Of a DNA stretch of 64,000 bases, positions 1 to 18,534 are shown one piece after another. The translations under genes and the position numbers were made by a program. Source of the DNA: Flaccisagitta enflata. Taxonomy: Eukaryota; Chaetognatha; Sagittoidea; Aphragmophora. The stretch covers positions 60,388,001-60,452,000 of the forward strand of contig OZ231126.1 in the NCBI GenBank assembly GCA_965153355.1, given 5' to 3'. Below the pieces are notes generated by a model. That model searched no databases, was not told where the DNA came from, and worked only from the letters and a program-made list of their open reading frames with translations. Numbering within the stretch: position 1 is the stretch's first letter; every line of letters begins with the position of its first letter.

Positions 1-330
1 TTGTTGGTCCATTGGTCCGTCGGTCCATTGGTCCGTCGGTCCATTGGTCCGTCGGTCAGTCCATCTGTCACACTTCACTTTTTCTGTTTTTTTGGGGTCT
101 TTGACCTCACTGCTCCTGCCCAAACAATCAGGTGACATCAAATATGGCCCCTGCCCACCCGCACGCAACTTCGATAGCCGTGTATCCAGCCTTGTTTAAA
201 AAACAAGGCCGGATACACGGCCATCAGTTGCGGACGGGTGGGTTGGGGCGGCTATGCGCGTTTCCCACTTTTCGACTCGATGGTTACGGACGGACGGACG
301 GACCGACCGACGGACAGAGCTGCGAGAGCC
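1..330. repeat. Two copies of a hairpin-ended dispersed element, tail to tail
   Basis: A plus-oriented copy (GTCC/GTCGGT-type tandem repeats, then a GCCCCTGCCCACCCGCACG segment and a GTGTATCCGGCCTTGTTT-like end near 197) meets an inverted copy that starts at about 200 with AAACAAGGCCGGATACACGG and runs to the GGACGGACGGACC tract near 310. The same family recurs at about 2.67, 3.30, 28.87, 43.86, 43.96 and 44.50 kb, and inverted at about 3.9, 5.0, 13.05, 19.9 and 21.4 kb. I recognise no coding capacity and no named family. Confidence 0.6.
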
Positions 331-333
331 GAG

Positions 334-384
<51 letters not shown>

Positions 385-392
385 GAGAGAGA
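329..392. repeat. (GA)n microsatellite
   Basis: This dinucleotide tract truncates the inverted dispersed element to its left. Open frames across it are repeat artefacts. Confidence 0.95.
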
Positions 393-555
393 GTTTTGTT
401 GTTTTGTTTTTTTGTTTTTTTTTGTTTTGTTTTTTTGCTCAAAGCGCAACATCAAACGTACATTTTCCAATCAAGTGTAAAGACAAAAAAGAAACAATAG
501 CAAAAGTAATGATTAAGAAGAAGCTAGCAGTCGCCCCTCTTTCCCGTCAATAATT

Positions 556-3085
<2,530 letters not shown>

Positions 3086-3818
3086 CTTTTAAGAGTCAGC
3101 AACGATCGTTTCTGTTTTGTCGTTGTATCGCGTTTATCAAATTATAAAATTTGTTCGCCAATAGTCGCTTTAGGTGCGGATTTTCGCTTGGGTCTCGAAA
3201 TATGGTTTGAAGGAATTTTTATTTTGAAACATGGATTACAAATACAAAGACCTGAAAGCTGTTTCATGGATAGCCCATAAAAGTCTAGTAATACAACCTT
3301 TTAGTCGCGGACTAGCGACTCTATAAGAGGCTTTGTCCGACCGTCCGTCGGTTGGTTGGTTGGTCGGTTGGTTGGTCCGTGGTGATCGTCAAAAAGTGGG
3401 GAAACACGCATTTCCGCCCCTGCCCACCCGTCCGCGACTGGTATTGGCCGTGTATCCGGCCTTGTTTCCAATGGGTCCGCGACAAAAAGATTCATAACAG
3501 TTCAAAAATAAAATGTAAAGATCAACGAGTAAAAACTTGATTTAAACTCGTTGAAAAAAGTAAACAATTCAACGACTAGAAACTTGATTTAAACTCGTTT
3601 TAAAAAAAGAATACTAAAAATATAAAACATGACCAGATACGTCAGACCAAGACCGTTTTTTATTTTTTAGTCTTTGAAATAGTTTAAAAGCTTATTCAAA
3701 ATTGACCTAGTTTTTGTTGTTCCTTTTTTTGCCTCATTTTTAAATAAAAACAAAAACACTTTAGGACGTCGGTCGTTGATCGGCGGTTGTACGTGTTGTA
3801 CGAGTTATGGATCACTTC

Positions 3819-3886
<68 letters not shown>

Positions 3887-5690
3887 AAGTGTAACCAACC
3901 AGCGGACCAACCCACCCACCGACCGACGGACAAAGAGTAGAGTTGCATGCACGCCACTGAAAATTAGAGAGAAAAAATTGTTGATAAAGAGAGAAAAAAG
4001 TTGATACATTTTGGGGGCAGAATGAGACTACGCATGAAATTAATAGCTAAGAAAGAGCTAATTGTCCTCTTTCAGATGACGCTAAGCAGAATTCTATGCG
4101 ATTGATAATTTTGGAGCTATGATTTTTTAAATCTTTTTATATTTTTTCGCATTTTTTGCATTTTTCCCAAAAACAAAGAGTCGAGTTAGTTGAAGTCTAT
4201 TTGAACTTTGAAATGTCCCAGGTGATGATTGTGCATCCTGGCAGCACAGTCTCTCTCTCATTTCAACTCTGGACGCTATGAGAGGCTTTGACTGACAGTC
4301 CATCCATTGGTCTGTTGGTCCGTCTGTCAGTCCGCCAACCAGAAAACCAGACAAAAAAAACAATCACAAGAAATACCAAAACCTCGCACCTACGACTTTT
4401 TTTCTACGGCGAGAGACGCCTTTATTCGTAGAATTTCGATGGCAGAGTCAAAATGCCTCTAACGGATTTCCGCCTCTTACGAAAGGAGGAGCCTGGTCCC
4501 TTGAAATTCGTTCGAGCGGGGTTTCACTGTAGTTGTAATTCCGAGTCAGCACAAGGAAGCAATTTTGTGAATAAAAACTTAATATGAAATATATTAACCA
4601 AACTGGCAAGAAAATCGCGCACTCAAAAGAAGCGCGTCATAAGCGTTAGAGGGGGCTAATGATAAATGAATTAAACAAGCGAAATGGCAAAGCGGCATGC
4701 CGAGAGGAGCAGATGTGTAATGCAGATGAAATTTCAAGTATTATCGCAAAGCAACGACAGTGAATCCAGAGAGTGGTTGCACGAACACGCCAATTGAAGG
4801 AAATGCGGCCCGACCGACCGACCGACTAACGGATGGAATGACCGACTAGGTTTTTATTCAATTGTTCTTTTTGAATATATTTTGAAAATCTTGAATGACC
4901 TCTAAAGGAAGGTGAAGCGAAAGCCACATAGAAAGAAATAAGAATTCACCCTTGAAGGGTTTTAAATAAACAAGTGACATGGAGTCACAATATCGTTGCG
5001 TACGGGTGGGCAGGGGCATCTAACCCCCATCCACACCCCAACTCACCCCCAACAACGTACAAACGTAGACAAAAAGTATCTAAAACGCATATTTCCCCAC
5101 TTTTCAACTCGATGACCGCTTCCAACGGACTAAAAACAGCATCATGAATTACATTCAAATATTTTGTATGCCATGTCATGATAATTAAACAAATATTATC
5201 AAACTTCTTCTTTAATAATCATAAATATCTTGTCCCATCTACACCGTTCCGCATGAAGGTACCATAATTCTACACCCCTCAAATATAGAAGGTGGATATC
5301 TTTCACTCTTGGGTCCGTTTTAGCGGGGTATAACTGTTTAACAATTCACATGCTTTAATGGTGGGAAAGACATCGCCGAAGACTTTCGGGCAGCGGTTCA
5401 GAAGTGGCCCAAATCCCAGCTTTGTTGCCCAAGTCCCAGCCTTGCTGCCCTAATTCAAACTTAAGGCAGAATTCTAAGTATCTAGGCCCAAATTTTAGCT
5501 TGGACCCCCGCCTTTGATGCCCAAATAGAAATCCCAGATTTGATGCCCAGTTAAGAATTCCAGCTTTGCGCGAATCCCAGCCTCAAAGCCCAGATCACAT
5601 ACCCAAATATTAATAGTCGCAAAAGCGTTAGATGGTCAGTGGTACCCGCGCCCTGCCTAAGTAGGTTGTAAATGAAGTTGAAGGAGGGAG
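3086..5690. other. Gene-free stretch with dispersed-element fragments
   Basis: I see no gene. Contents are a dispersed hairpin-ended element at about 3300-3466, a (AG)n tract at 3821-3886 followed by an inverted element fragment to about 3955, a 5'-end-like fragment at about 4260-4330 and an inverted fragment at about 5000-5120. The rest is AT-rich unique-looking DNA. Confidence 0.6.
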
Positions 5691-5691
5691 C

Positions 5692-6130
5692 AGGGCAGCG
5701 ACTCCAAAGGGGTCGATGACCTATGCTTTCACATATGCAGAAATTTCTCCTCCTCCTTCTCCTCCCTATTTTCCCCCTTCTCCGCCCCCCCCTCACAAGG
5801 CCCTAATCCCAGTCATGAGGCCCAAATCCCAACGTCAAGGCTCAAATCCTAGCCAGGAGGCCCAAATCCCAGTCTCGAGGCCAAAATCCCTCAAGACTGG
5901 GATTTAGGCCTTGAGACTGGGATTTGGGCCTCCAGGCTAGGATTTGGGCCTGGAGGTTGGAATCTGGGTCTCAAGACTGGGATTTTGGCCTTGAGGCTAG
6001 GATATTGGCCTTGAGGCTGGGATTTAGGCCTCGAGACTGGGATTTGGGCCTCATGAGGGGGGGTACGTAGATGGAGAAGGAGGAGGAAAAATTTCTGCAT
6101 AGGTGAAAGTCGCTCAATTCTCAGATTTGA
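5692..6130. mobile_element. TIR-like element with internal ~20-bp inverted minisatellite
   Basis: The left end (GGGCAGCGACTCC, then ATGACCTATG and GCAGAAATTTCTCC) recurs inverted near 6075-6110. The interior is a head-to-head array of AGGCCCAAATCCCAGTC units, plus to about 5890 and inverted from about 5890 to 6060, so the centre can fold into a long hairpin. The left terminus matches the ends of the element at 7321-8095. No transposase is seen. Confidence 0.55.
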
Positions 6131-6594
6131 GGCGTATATCGCAGCCCTAAGGCCCAATTATCAGCCTTGTGGCCAATACGCTTTGATCTACACCCCTAGG
6201 GACAAAATATTACTTATCGGGAAAAAGTTAAAGTCAGTCTTCGACTTTTTGACATATTCGAGAGAAACAGGGTTATCATTTTCTTATACGATAGTTGGGA
6301 ATCTGCATTGACCGATTGGTAATTGATAAGAAAAGTAAATTTGATAATTCTCTTTCATTTGGCGCCAAGCAGAATGCTCTACAACAAATATTTTTCGCGT
6401 TATGATTTTTGAAAGAATTTTTTAAAAAGATTTAAATGGAATATCTTTTATTTTGTGTAGGATCAATAAAGGAGTGTATTTACGTTTACTTGAGCATGCA
6501 AATACAAAAAACGTGTTTATGAGCACAGCTGCTCATCTGTGAGGGCGTTTTTGAACATTTTAGCTCATTTAGCTCACTTAGCTCAGTCTCATTA

Positions 6595-7159
6595 CTGTCT
6601 GACAGCCGATCCAGGGTAAGAATGACATTACTCTGGGTATTTTTGCAGTTTTGCCGATTTCATAAGTGTACAATACAAGAAAAATCTTTACTGAAGCGCT
6701 TTTTGAAAAAAAATTGATTTTTCACCTACAGGAAAGGTGGTGGTAATGCAGATTTCTGTGAGTTGTATTGACTCATTTTTTTATTCCATACTGTTATTCT
6801 ATGCAAAATTTCCTTTCATTTGATTGGTCACACTATATGGTTTAATACAGTTTTCATATTTTGAGCCACCGTTTCTTTTTTGAAACAGTGACACAAAAAA
6901 TGAAAATTTGAATTCTTTGCAAAAGTATAGAGTGCGACCTATCAAATAAAAGGGAATTTCGCCTAGATTAATAATATAAAAATCCAAAATTGAGTCAACA
7001 CATCCCAGTAGAATCTGCATTGAAAATGGGTCTAGTTTTTTTCTGATTTTGAGCGCTCCAGGGAAGATTTCCCTCTCGATTGTTCTTGTATTGTACACAT
7101 ATGAAATTAGCAAAACTGCAAAAAAATGTCGTTCTTACCCTGGATCGGCTGTCAGACAG
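6595..7159. mobile_element. Foldback MITE with TA target duplication
   Basis: The termini CTGTCTGACAGCCGATCC and its reverse complement are flanked by TA on each side. The inverted similarity continues inward to a small hairpin near 6869-6884, so nearly all of the 565 bp is self-complementary. A TA duplication and long TIRs fit a non-autonomous Tc1/mariner-type element. It has no ORF. Confidence 0.75.
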
Positions 7160-7320
7160 TAGTGGTCTATTCTCTTACTCTTATTTCAAATACGATGAAT
7201 GAATAGATATTTCCATACTTGTTTAAGCAAGCAAATAAAACAGGCCGCTCAAGCGTCATTATGGTCAGCGGTTCCCGATGCCCCATTGATATCATTTAGT
7301 ATTGTAGTGTTGGGGTAATG

Positions 7321-8095
7321 GGGCAGCGGCCCCGGAGAGGTCAATGACCTATGATTCCACACAGTGCAATTTTGTTTTGGAAGGCATGATCTTGGGTCTG
7401 AGAGGTCTGATCTGGAGTCCATAAGGTCTGACCTGGGGTGTGAGAGGCCTGATAAGAGGTCTGGGAGACCTGAGTTAAGGCTTAAGAAGCCTGAAAAGAG
7501 GTCTGAGAGGCCTGATTTGGGATCCCAGATGCCTGATTTGTAGTCTGAGAGGCCGGATTTGGGGTGTGAGAGGCCTGATAAGAGGTCTGAAGGCCTGAGT
7601 TGGGGCCTGAGAGGCCTGACATGTGGTCTGAGGCCTGATTTGGGGTCTGAGAGGCCTGATTTGGGATCCCAGATGCTTGATTTGAGGTCTGAGAGGCCTG
7701 ATTTGGGATCTGGGAGGCCTGATTTTGAATCCGAGAGGCCTGATTTTGAATCCAAGAGGCATTATATTGAATCCCAGAGGCCTGATTTGGGGTGTGAGAG
7801 GCCTGATTTGAGGTCTGAGAGGCCTGATTTGGGGTCTAATAGGCCGGATTTAAGGTCTTAGAGGCCTGCTTTGAGGTCTGAGAGACCTGATTTGGGGTCT
7901 GAAAAGCCTGATTTGGGGTCTGAGAGGCCTGATTTGGGGTCTGAGAGGCCTGATTTGAGGTCTGAGAGGCCTGCTTTGAGGTCTGAGAGGCCTGATTTGG
8001 GGCTTCGGGGGGGGGGGGTGGACACTGACATCAGATCGGAAAAATTGCCCTGTGTGGAACCATAGGTCATCGACCCCTCCGGAGTCGCTGCCCAA
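7321..8095. mobile_element. TIR element carrying a 21-bp minisatellite
   Basis: The arms of about 55 bp (GGGCAGCG..CCGGAG, GACCTATG, CCACACAG) are inverted copies at 7322-7378 and 8038-8095. Between them lie about 29 copies of the 21-bp unit GATTTGGGGTCTGAGAGGCC and variants. The open frames of PDLGSER type on both strands come from the 21-bp (7-codon) period and are not genes. Confidence 0.7.
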
Positions 8096-8099
8096 AAAA

Positions 8100-9300
8100 C
8101 ATGTCAGTGAGCAGAGCTGCTCATCTTTGAGGGTGTTTCTAAGAATTCTAGTTCGCTTAGCTCATTTAGCTTGCTCTTTTTCTCTGATTTAAAATAGGAT
8201 AAAAAAATCAATGTTTTGATTGAAGCATGCAAATGCAAGAAAGCATGTCAGTGAGCAAAGCTGGTTGTCTGGTTAAATTTTTTTGAATATTTTTGCTCAT
8301 CTAGCTCATTGGCTCAGTTCTATTTTTCTCTTATTTTCAGTGCAATCAATACATACAATTGCTTTTGAATTGATCTAACAAATAAAAAAAACTTCAGTGA
8401 CTGAGGACAAAAGCATGGTGAAAAGTGACCTATGCTTACGACTTTTTCCCTCACGGCAACAGCCGCCATTACTGGTATTACCCCATGATGAGTTTAATCA
8501 GACCCATTGGCCCTGTCATTATCTCATCCGGAAAAAAGTCAAAGTCAGTCTTCGACTTTTTGATATATTCTAGAGAAACAGGGTTTTCATTTTCTTATTA
8601 GAAAGTTTTGAAACTCATCCGGCTGATTGGTCCTTTAGACAAAATTAACAGGGTAAGTAAATTTGATAATTCTCTTTCATTTGGCGCAAAGCAGAATGCT
8701 CTATGACAAATATTTTTCGTGTCTTGAATTTTTAAAGATTTAATTACAGAAAATTCAAATCGAATTTTTTTCAATTTCTTGTAGGATCAAAAAAAGAGTG
8801 TATTTATGTTGGTCTGAGCATGCAAATACAAGAAAACATATCTATGTACATGGCTGCTATTCTGTGAGGGTGTTTTTGAGCATTTAGCTCATTTAGCTCA
8901 ATCTTTTTTTATTTCTGATTGTAAATGCAATAGATGAATAAATTATTTTATACATGTTTAAGTAAGCAGTTATAAGAAAGCATGTCAGTAACCAGAGCTG
9001 CTCATCTGTGAGGGTGTTTTTAAGTATTCTAGCTCATTTAGCTGATTTAACTTAATCTTTTTTTTGATTTTGAAAAAGATGAATAAAAGTTGAGCATGTA
9101 AATACAAGAAAGAATTTCAATGAACAGCTGGATATCTGGTTGAGTGATTTTGAGTATTTTAGCTCATCTAGCTCATTTGGCTCAGTTCATTTTTTTTCTC
9201 TGATTTTCAGTGCAATCAATACATACAATTGCTCTTGATTTGACCTAACAAAAAGAAATACAAGGACTAAAAATAAAAGCTTGGTGAAAAGGGGCCAATG
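8100..9300. repeat. Diverged repeats of a GAGCATGCAAATACAAG unit
   Basis: A block of roughly 100-140 bp (GAGCATGCAAATACAAG, GAGCTGCTCATCTGTGAGGG, then repeated AGCTCATTT) recurs at about 6490, 8100, 8220, 8815, 8975 and 9100. A second block (GTCAGTCTTCGACTTTTTGA with AGAGAAACAGGGTT) is shared by 6230 and 8540. A third (GCTTACGACTTTTTCC and ACAGCCGCCATTACTGG) is shared by 8430 and 9300. No gene is seen. Confidence 0.6.
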
Positions 9301-9539
9301 CTTACGACTTTTTCCTTACGCCGACAGCCGCCATTACTGGTACCTACACATATATCGCTGACCATCTATCGACTTTTTGATGTGGAAATGATAAGATTAT
9401 TGTTGAGTAACTTGATTTCAACTGAGATTTTAAACCACGAATCGTCTATTTGCGACTTTCGCCTCAAGAAAACGATTATTTGAAGCGGAAATAAAATAAA
9501 TGTTGATATTGCGGTTTTGATCAAAGACGTCTTCATGGG

Positions 9540-10056
9540 GCTTAGCAGCGCGCGACGGGAAAATGCGGGGGTGAGGGGGGCGGGTTGTGATGTGGGGGTG
9601 AGGGGGGCGGGTTGTGATGCGGGGGTGAGGGGGGGGCGGGTTGTGATGTGGGCTATAGCATTCAAGCGGCGGAAGTGGCGGTGATTGCAGCATGACGAAG
9701 GGCGCAGTGGAAGAAATGGTGGACGCTGCAGCAAGGCCGGCGATATAAATTGTGACATTGTAGTGGCATGAGTAAAAGCGTGGGCGGCAGAGGTGCCAGA
9801 GGTGGGGGACAACGGTAGAATCGTCATGATGGAAGCGGAAGCGGCAGCGATGGAAACCCTTGAGAGAGGCCTAACAGCGGAAGCGGCAGCGATGGAATAC
9901 CTTGAGAGAGGCCTAACAGCGGAAGCGGCAGCGATGGAACAGCACAAAATATGCCTGAAACTGGAAGTAGCAGCAACGGAATAGCTTAAGAGAGGCCTAA
10001 CAGCGGAAGCAGCAGCGACGGAATAGCTTAAGAGAAGCCTAAAAGCGGGAGGGCGC
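9540..10056. repeat. Two minisatellites (about 30 bp and about 40-60 bp)
   Basis: At 9563-9652 there are three copies of a GGGGGTGAGGGGGGCGGGTT unit. At about 9826-10050 there are about five copies of a unit containing GCGGAAGCGGCAGCGATGGA and GAGAGAGGCCTAA. Both create repetitive open frames that I do not treat as coding. Confidence 0.7.
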
Positions 10057-10249
10057 TATCTTGCGGCGGATTCTCACACATTTGATGAATGACGGTCGTA
10101 ATCCCGAAAATCCCGAAGCGACTGTTAAGCCGAGTCTCCCGGGGATGGAGCCGAGAAAGAGGGAGGGGGAGGAGACGAGGAAGAGGAAGAGGAGAAAGAG
10201 TGTGTATGACGATAATTCGGCGCAAAGGCAGAGTTTTTCGAAGGGAATA

Positions 10250-10250
10250 A

Positions 10251-10300
<50 letters not shown>
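10250..10300. repeat. (GA)n microsatellite
   Basis: Simple dinucleotide tract. The open frames on either strand here are low-complexity. Confidence 0.95.
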
Positions 10301-10423
10301 AAGAAAGAGAAATAAGATGACGATGGTGATGGTGATGATGATGATAACGATGCCTTTAGTGGAATTCACACAAAACAAGGCCATAAAACAACACCTTTAA
10401 GTCGCGTGCGGGACATAAATAAC

Positions 10424-10743
10424 CAGGGGTGTATATTCTTGAGTCGCTTTTGATTTCCCCCCCCCCTGCCTTTGATTTTCTTCCCCGCGACGCGACGCGT
10501 CACGTCGCATCATCATATCCATGATTTTCTTCCCCATGTAACAATGAAACTATATAGTTAAGGTTTAAATAGTGTTAAATTGTGTTTTACTAATTGAGTT
10601 TTATGATTTGGTACTGTAAAAAGTTATATTTTCCCAAAACTTTTTTTTTCTGTTTTCCCCCTTTGATTTCCTTCCCCATCTCCAGACCCTTTGATTTCCC
10701 CCCCCCCCCACCGGGCGGGGGGAAAACTCTATATACAGGCCTG
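10424..10743. mobile_element. hAT-like MITE with 8-bp target duplication
   Basis: The ends are CAGGGGTGTATA and TATACAGGCCTG, flanked by the perfect 8-bp direct repeat TAAATAAC (10416-10423 and 10744-10751). The terminal CAGG motif and 8-bp duplication are the hAT signature. The interior is non-coding and rich in C/G homopolymers. A relative lies at 49813-49991. Confidence 0.85.
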
Positions 10744-10914
10744 TAAATAACATAAGTTAAGATGGCATAAATTGACTTTAAATGACTCAAAATGACTTTA
10801 AATGACTCTAATGACTTAAAGAGACATAAAATGATGTAAAATGACTTGAATGACTAAATTGACCTTATTGTCTCAAGTGACCCAATATAACTTGATAAGA
10901 CTTAAAATAACTTA

Positions 10915-12935
<2,021 letters not shown>

Positions 12936-13029
12936 TAGAATGACTTAGAACGACTTAGAACGACTTAGAATGACTAAAAATGACTTATAATGCTCTAAAA
13001 TGACTAAAAACAACTTAAAGAAATAAAAG

Positions 13030-13112
13030 AAATGGACGGACGGACGGACCAACCGATGGACCAACCGACGGACATAGAGGGTTGTAGAGTCGCGTGCACG
13101 CGACTAAAAATC
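13030..13112 (-). repeat. Dispersed hairpin-ended element, inverted copy
   Basis: GGACGGACGGACC tandem units are followed by AGTCGCGTGCACGCGACT, the same 5' palindrome as the copy at 2666, here on the other strand. Confidence 0.6.
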
Positions 13113-13329
13113 GACATGAACATATGTTTTATTGTCCGCGACGGAATACCATTCCGACGCGGACTATAATTCGAGGCGGGTGGGTGACTGGGTGTCGTCG
13201 TTGTCGTTGTTGTCGTCGTCGTCGTCGTTGTCCGCACTTTTAAAAATGGGCTAACTTTAGAACGCCTTGACCGATTTGCTTCATATTTGGAGGGAAGTTG
13301 TACTAGGGTAAGCCGCTTTACATCCTTTG

Positions 13330-14140
13330 CATATATTATGATCCGACCCACCCAACCGGCCCAACCAGCCTACCACCCTAAAAGTGAAAAACGTGCATAA
13401 CTTTGGCATTTTTCAACCGATTTGGTTGAAACTTGGTATGTAGACTCTAAATGGAAGGACTCAACATATGTATTTGATTTGTACAGATTTTAGCATGTTA
13501 ATCGGCCAAACCGGCCTACCACCCAACCAGCCTACTAGCCTAAAAGTGAAAAACGTGCATAACTTTGGCATTTTTCAACCAATTTGGTTAAAACTTGGTA
13601 TGTAGTCTCTAAATGGAAGGACTCAACATATGTATTCTATTCGTAAAGATTTTAGCATGCTAACCGGCCAAACCGGCCTACCACCCAACCAGCCTAAAAG
13701 TGAAAAACGTGCATAACTTTGGCATTTTTCAACCGATTTGGTTAAAACTTGGTATGTAGTGTCTAAATGGAAGGACTCAACATATGTATTTGATTTGTTA
13801 AGATTTTAGCATGCTAACCGGCCAAACCGGCCAACCAGCCTACCAGCCTAATAGTGAAAATTGTGCATAACTTCGGCATTTTTCTACCGATTTGGTTAAA
13901 ATTTGGTATGTAGTCCCTAAATGGAAGAACTCAACATATGTATTTGAATTTTAAAGATTTTAGAATGCTAACTGGCCAAACCGGCCTACCACCCAACCCG
14001 TCCACCAGCCTAAAAGTGAAAAACGTGCATAACTTTGGCATTTTTCAACCAATTTGGTTAAAACTTGGTATGTAGTCTCTAAATGGAAGGACTCAACATA
14101 TGTATTTGATTTGTAAAGATTATAGCATGCTAACTGGCCA
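13330..14140. repeat. ~157-bp tandem repeat, about five copies
   Basis: Each unit contains AAAAACGTGCATAACTTTGG, CAACCGATTTGGTTAAAAC, a CTAAATGGAAGGACTCAACA block and a GGCCAAACCGGCCTACCACC block. The conserved block starts near 13383, 13542, 13697, 13853 and 14011. No gene. Confidence 0.8.
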
Positions 14141-14146
14141 AACTGG

Positions 14147-14533
14147 CCATTTGACAACGCAGTTTGACAACGCCGTTTGACAACGCCGTTTGACATCGCC
14201 GTTTGACAACGCCGTTTGACAACGCCGTTTGACAATGCCGTTTGACAACGCCATTTGACAACGCCGTTTGACAACGCCGTTTGACAACGCCGTATGACAA
14301 CGCCGTTTGACAACGCCGTATGACAACGCCGTATGACAACGCCGTATGACAACGCCGTATGACAACGCCGTATGACAACGCCGTTTGACAACGCCGTATG
14401 ACAACGCCGTTTGACAACGTCGTATGACAACGCCGTATGACAACGCCGTTTGACAACGCCGTTTGACAACGCCGTTTGACAACGCCGTTTGACAATGCCG
14501 TTTGACGACGCTGTTTGACAACGCTGTTTGACC
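14147..14533. repeat. 13-bp minisatellite, about 29 copies
   Basis: The unit is TTTGACAACGCCG, with TATGACAACGCCG variants clustered in the middle. Since 13 is not a multiple of 3, all three frames of one strand stay open as the same 13-residue repeat. This explains several long spurious ORFs. Confidence 0.9.
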
Positions 14534-14899
14534 CCAGTCGCGGACCCATACTCTTTTAAGATTTTTTTTGATTTTGTCACTTATTGGGTCATTTTTGTCA
14601 TTCTCGATGAAAGCCCGCAAGTGTCGCGTCGGCGGCATCAGCAAGTTAGCACAGACACCGATAGCGGAAACAAAGGCGGCAGCATGCAGCACAAACACAG
14701 GTGGTGGAAGCTGCAGCAGCAACATAGTTTCGACATCGGCGGCGGTGGCGGTGGCGCTCATGTCATCGAGATGGAAAAAGGAAAACTCGTGGGATTTGTT
14801 TATCGGCGTTCCCAAAAGAGTCTTGAAGAAAGAGGGCGTGATACTGGCACCGATGAAGTGGAATGGTGAAAAGAGATGTCGCAGATGGAGGGTGAATGG

Positions 14900-15465
14900 G
14901 ACAGCAGGGAGGATGATGTTCCGGATGGAAGTTGGATAGTTCAGCTGGGAGGAAGATGTTGCAGTTGGAAGTTGGATGGTTCAGCAGGGAGGATGATGTT
15001 CCGGATGGAAGTTGGATGGTTCAGCAGGGAGGATGATGTTGCAGATGGAAGTTGGATAGTTCAGCTGGGAGGAGGACGTTGCAGTTGGAAGTTGGATAGT
15101 TCAGCTGAGAGGATAATGTTCTGGATGGAAGTAGGTTACTTCAGCTGAGAGGAAAATGTTGCAGATGGAAGTTGGATAGTTCAGCTGAGAGGAAAATGTT
15201 GCAGATGGAAGTTGGATAGTTCAGCTGGGAGGAAGATGTTGCAGATGGAAGTTGGATAGTTCAGCTGGGAGGAAGATGTTGCAGATGGAAGTTGGATAGT
15301 TCAGCTGCGAGGAAAATGTTGCAGCTGGAAGTTGGATCGTTCAAATGGGCGAGAGTTGTTGCAAATGGCAGATGGATGGTTTAGATACGAACGGAGGTCT
15401 TGCAGATGGAGGGTGGATGGTTCAGTTTGAAGGCGGTTGTAGCAGATGGAGGGTGGATGGTTAAG
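14900..15465. repeat. 40-bp minisatellite
   Basis: The unit contains GATGGAAGTTGGATAGTTCA and GCTGGGAGGAAGATGTTGCA, with roughly 11 good copies and decayed copies towards 15460. No gene is supported in this stretch. Confidence 0.85.
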
Positions 15466-15469
15466 AAAA

Positions 15470-17340
<1,871 letters not shown>

Positions 17341-18017
17341 AGAATTTTGAAAATAATTTAAAAAAAAAAAAAGGAACTGATCGGGTTGTCACTGCGGGAA
17401 AGATTTTCATTTCTTGGATAGCAAGAAATGGATTTCGGAATGTCATTTGAAAAGGCCAATTGTTTGATAACGCTCAATGACGTACGCAACCGCGTGCAGC
17501 CTACATGCCGCACTCTCAAATCAGGTATCCTAGAAAAACACATTCACTTTTATCTTTCGGTTAATGGTTCACCTTTTTAACCCTTCTTCAGCTCCACCGC
17601 ACGGCCAAGAGATAAAACAAAACGAACCTTCAACGCCTTTCGTGATCAACCGTTTATTTTTACTTGTTCGCTTTTCTGCTCATATGGTTGTGCTCATCGA
17701 CTATGTAATTTTAAAACCCTTTCCCCCCCCCACCCCCTTTTGAAATTTATATAACGGCTACTTTAAGTGTTCATAAAACTGTTCACAAGTAAGTATGTTC
17801 TTACAGAACTTTTAGGAATTGGTAATTGAACAGCCCATTGGCTACAGACTTTTTCAGCAAGACGAGTACATTGCTATTGGTAGACCATGATACTCCCAGC
17901 AGACCATTCCCTAATTGCTCCCAACGGACCATTGTTATAGCTGGCAGAGACGTTTTTTTTTCTCGCCTCTTTTTTCTTCAATGGAAAAATGATTTATCTC
18001 TTCATCTGATGCATGTA

Positions 18018-18248
18018 CTATCTTCGCCGAAAGAAACGCAGCAGTTTTAAAAATAGCATCAACTTTGGAAGAGTATTGCTCCTAAACGAGTAAAGCTACA
18101 GATCCCAGATTGGTCCCATTTTAAAGCCCTCTTTTAAATCTTTAAAACGGGACCAATCTGGGAAGTGTAGCTTTATTCATTTAAAAGCAGCATTCTACCA
18201 AAGTTGATGCTATTTCCATAACTGCTGCGTTTCTTTTGGCGAAGATAG
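18018..18248. mobile_element. Foldback MITE with TA target duplication
   Basis: The arms CTATCTTCGCC...AAACGCAGCAG and its complement are flanked by TA. Inverted similarity continues through GCATCAACTTTGG and CCCAGATTGGTCCC to a loop near 18118, so the 231-bp element is almost one hairpin. No ORF. Confidence 0.8.
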
Positions 18249-18436
18249 TAAATTAAAAGAAATGGACTAGGAACAAGGTAAAAAGGTATCTGCCCAATGT
18301 CTATTGGCTGTAACCAAGAGGCTCTGTTAGTGCTAATGTAATCGGTGGTTGAAAATACTCAGCGCCTACATTTGTCTTTACCCTCAATGTTAATTCCTCC
18401 CACGCTTTCTTTCGAATTTTTTAACCTTTGGGTTTG

Positions 18437-18534
<98 letters not shown>

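Noticed and set aside
7385-8000. CRISPR-like regular array (21-bp units)
   Set aside because: There are no unique spacers, units are contiguous and variable, and the array is bounded by inverted repeats in eukaryotic DNA.
14120-14815. Long overlapping ORFs of about 140-230 aa
   Set aside because: All are translations of a 13-bp tandem repeat, open in three frames for the same reason.
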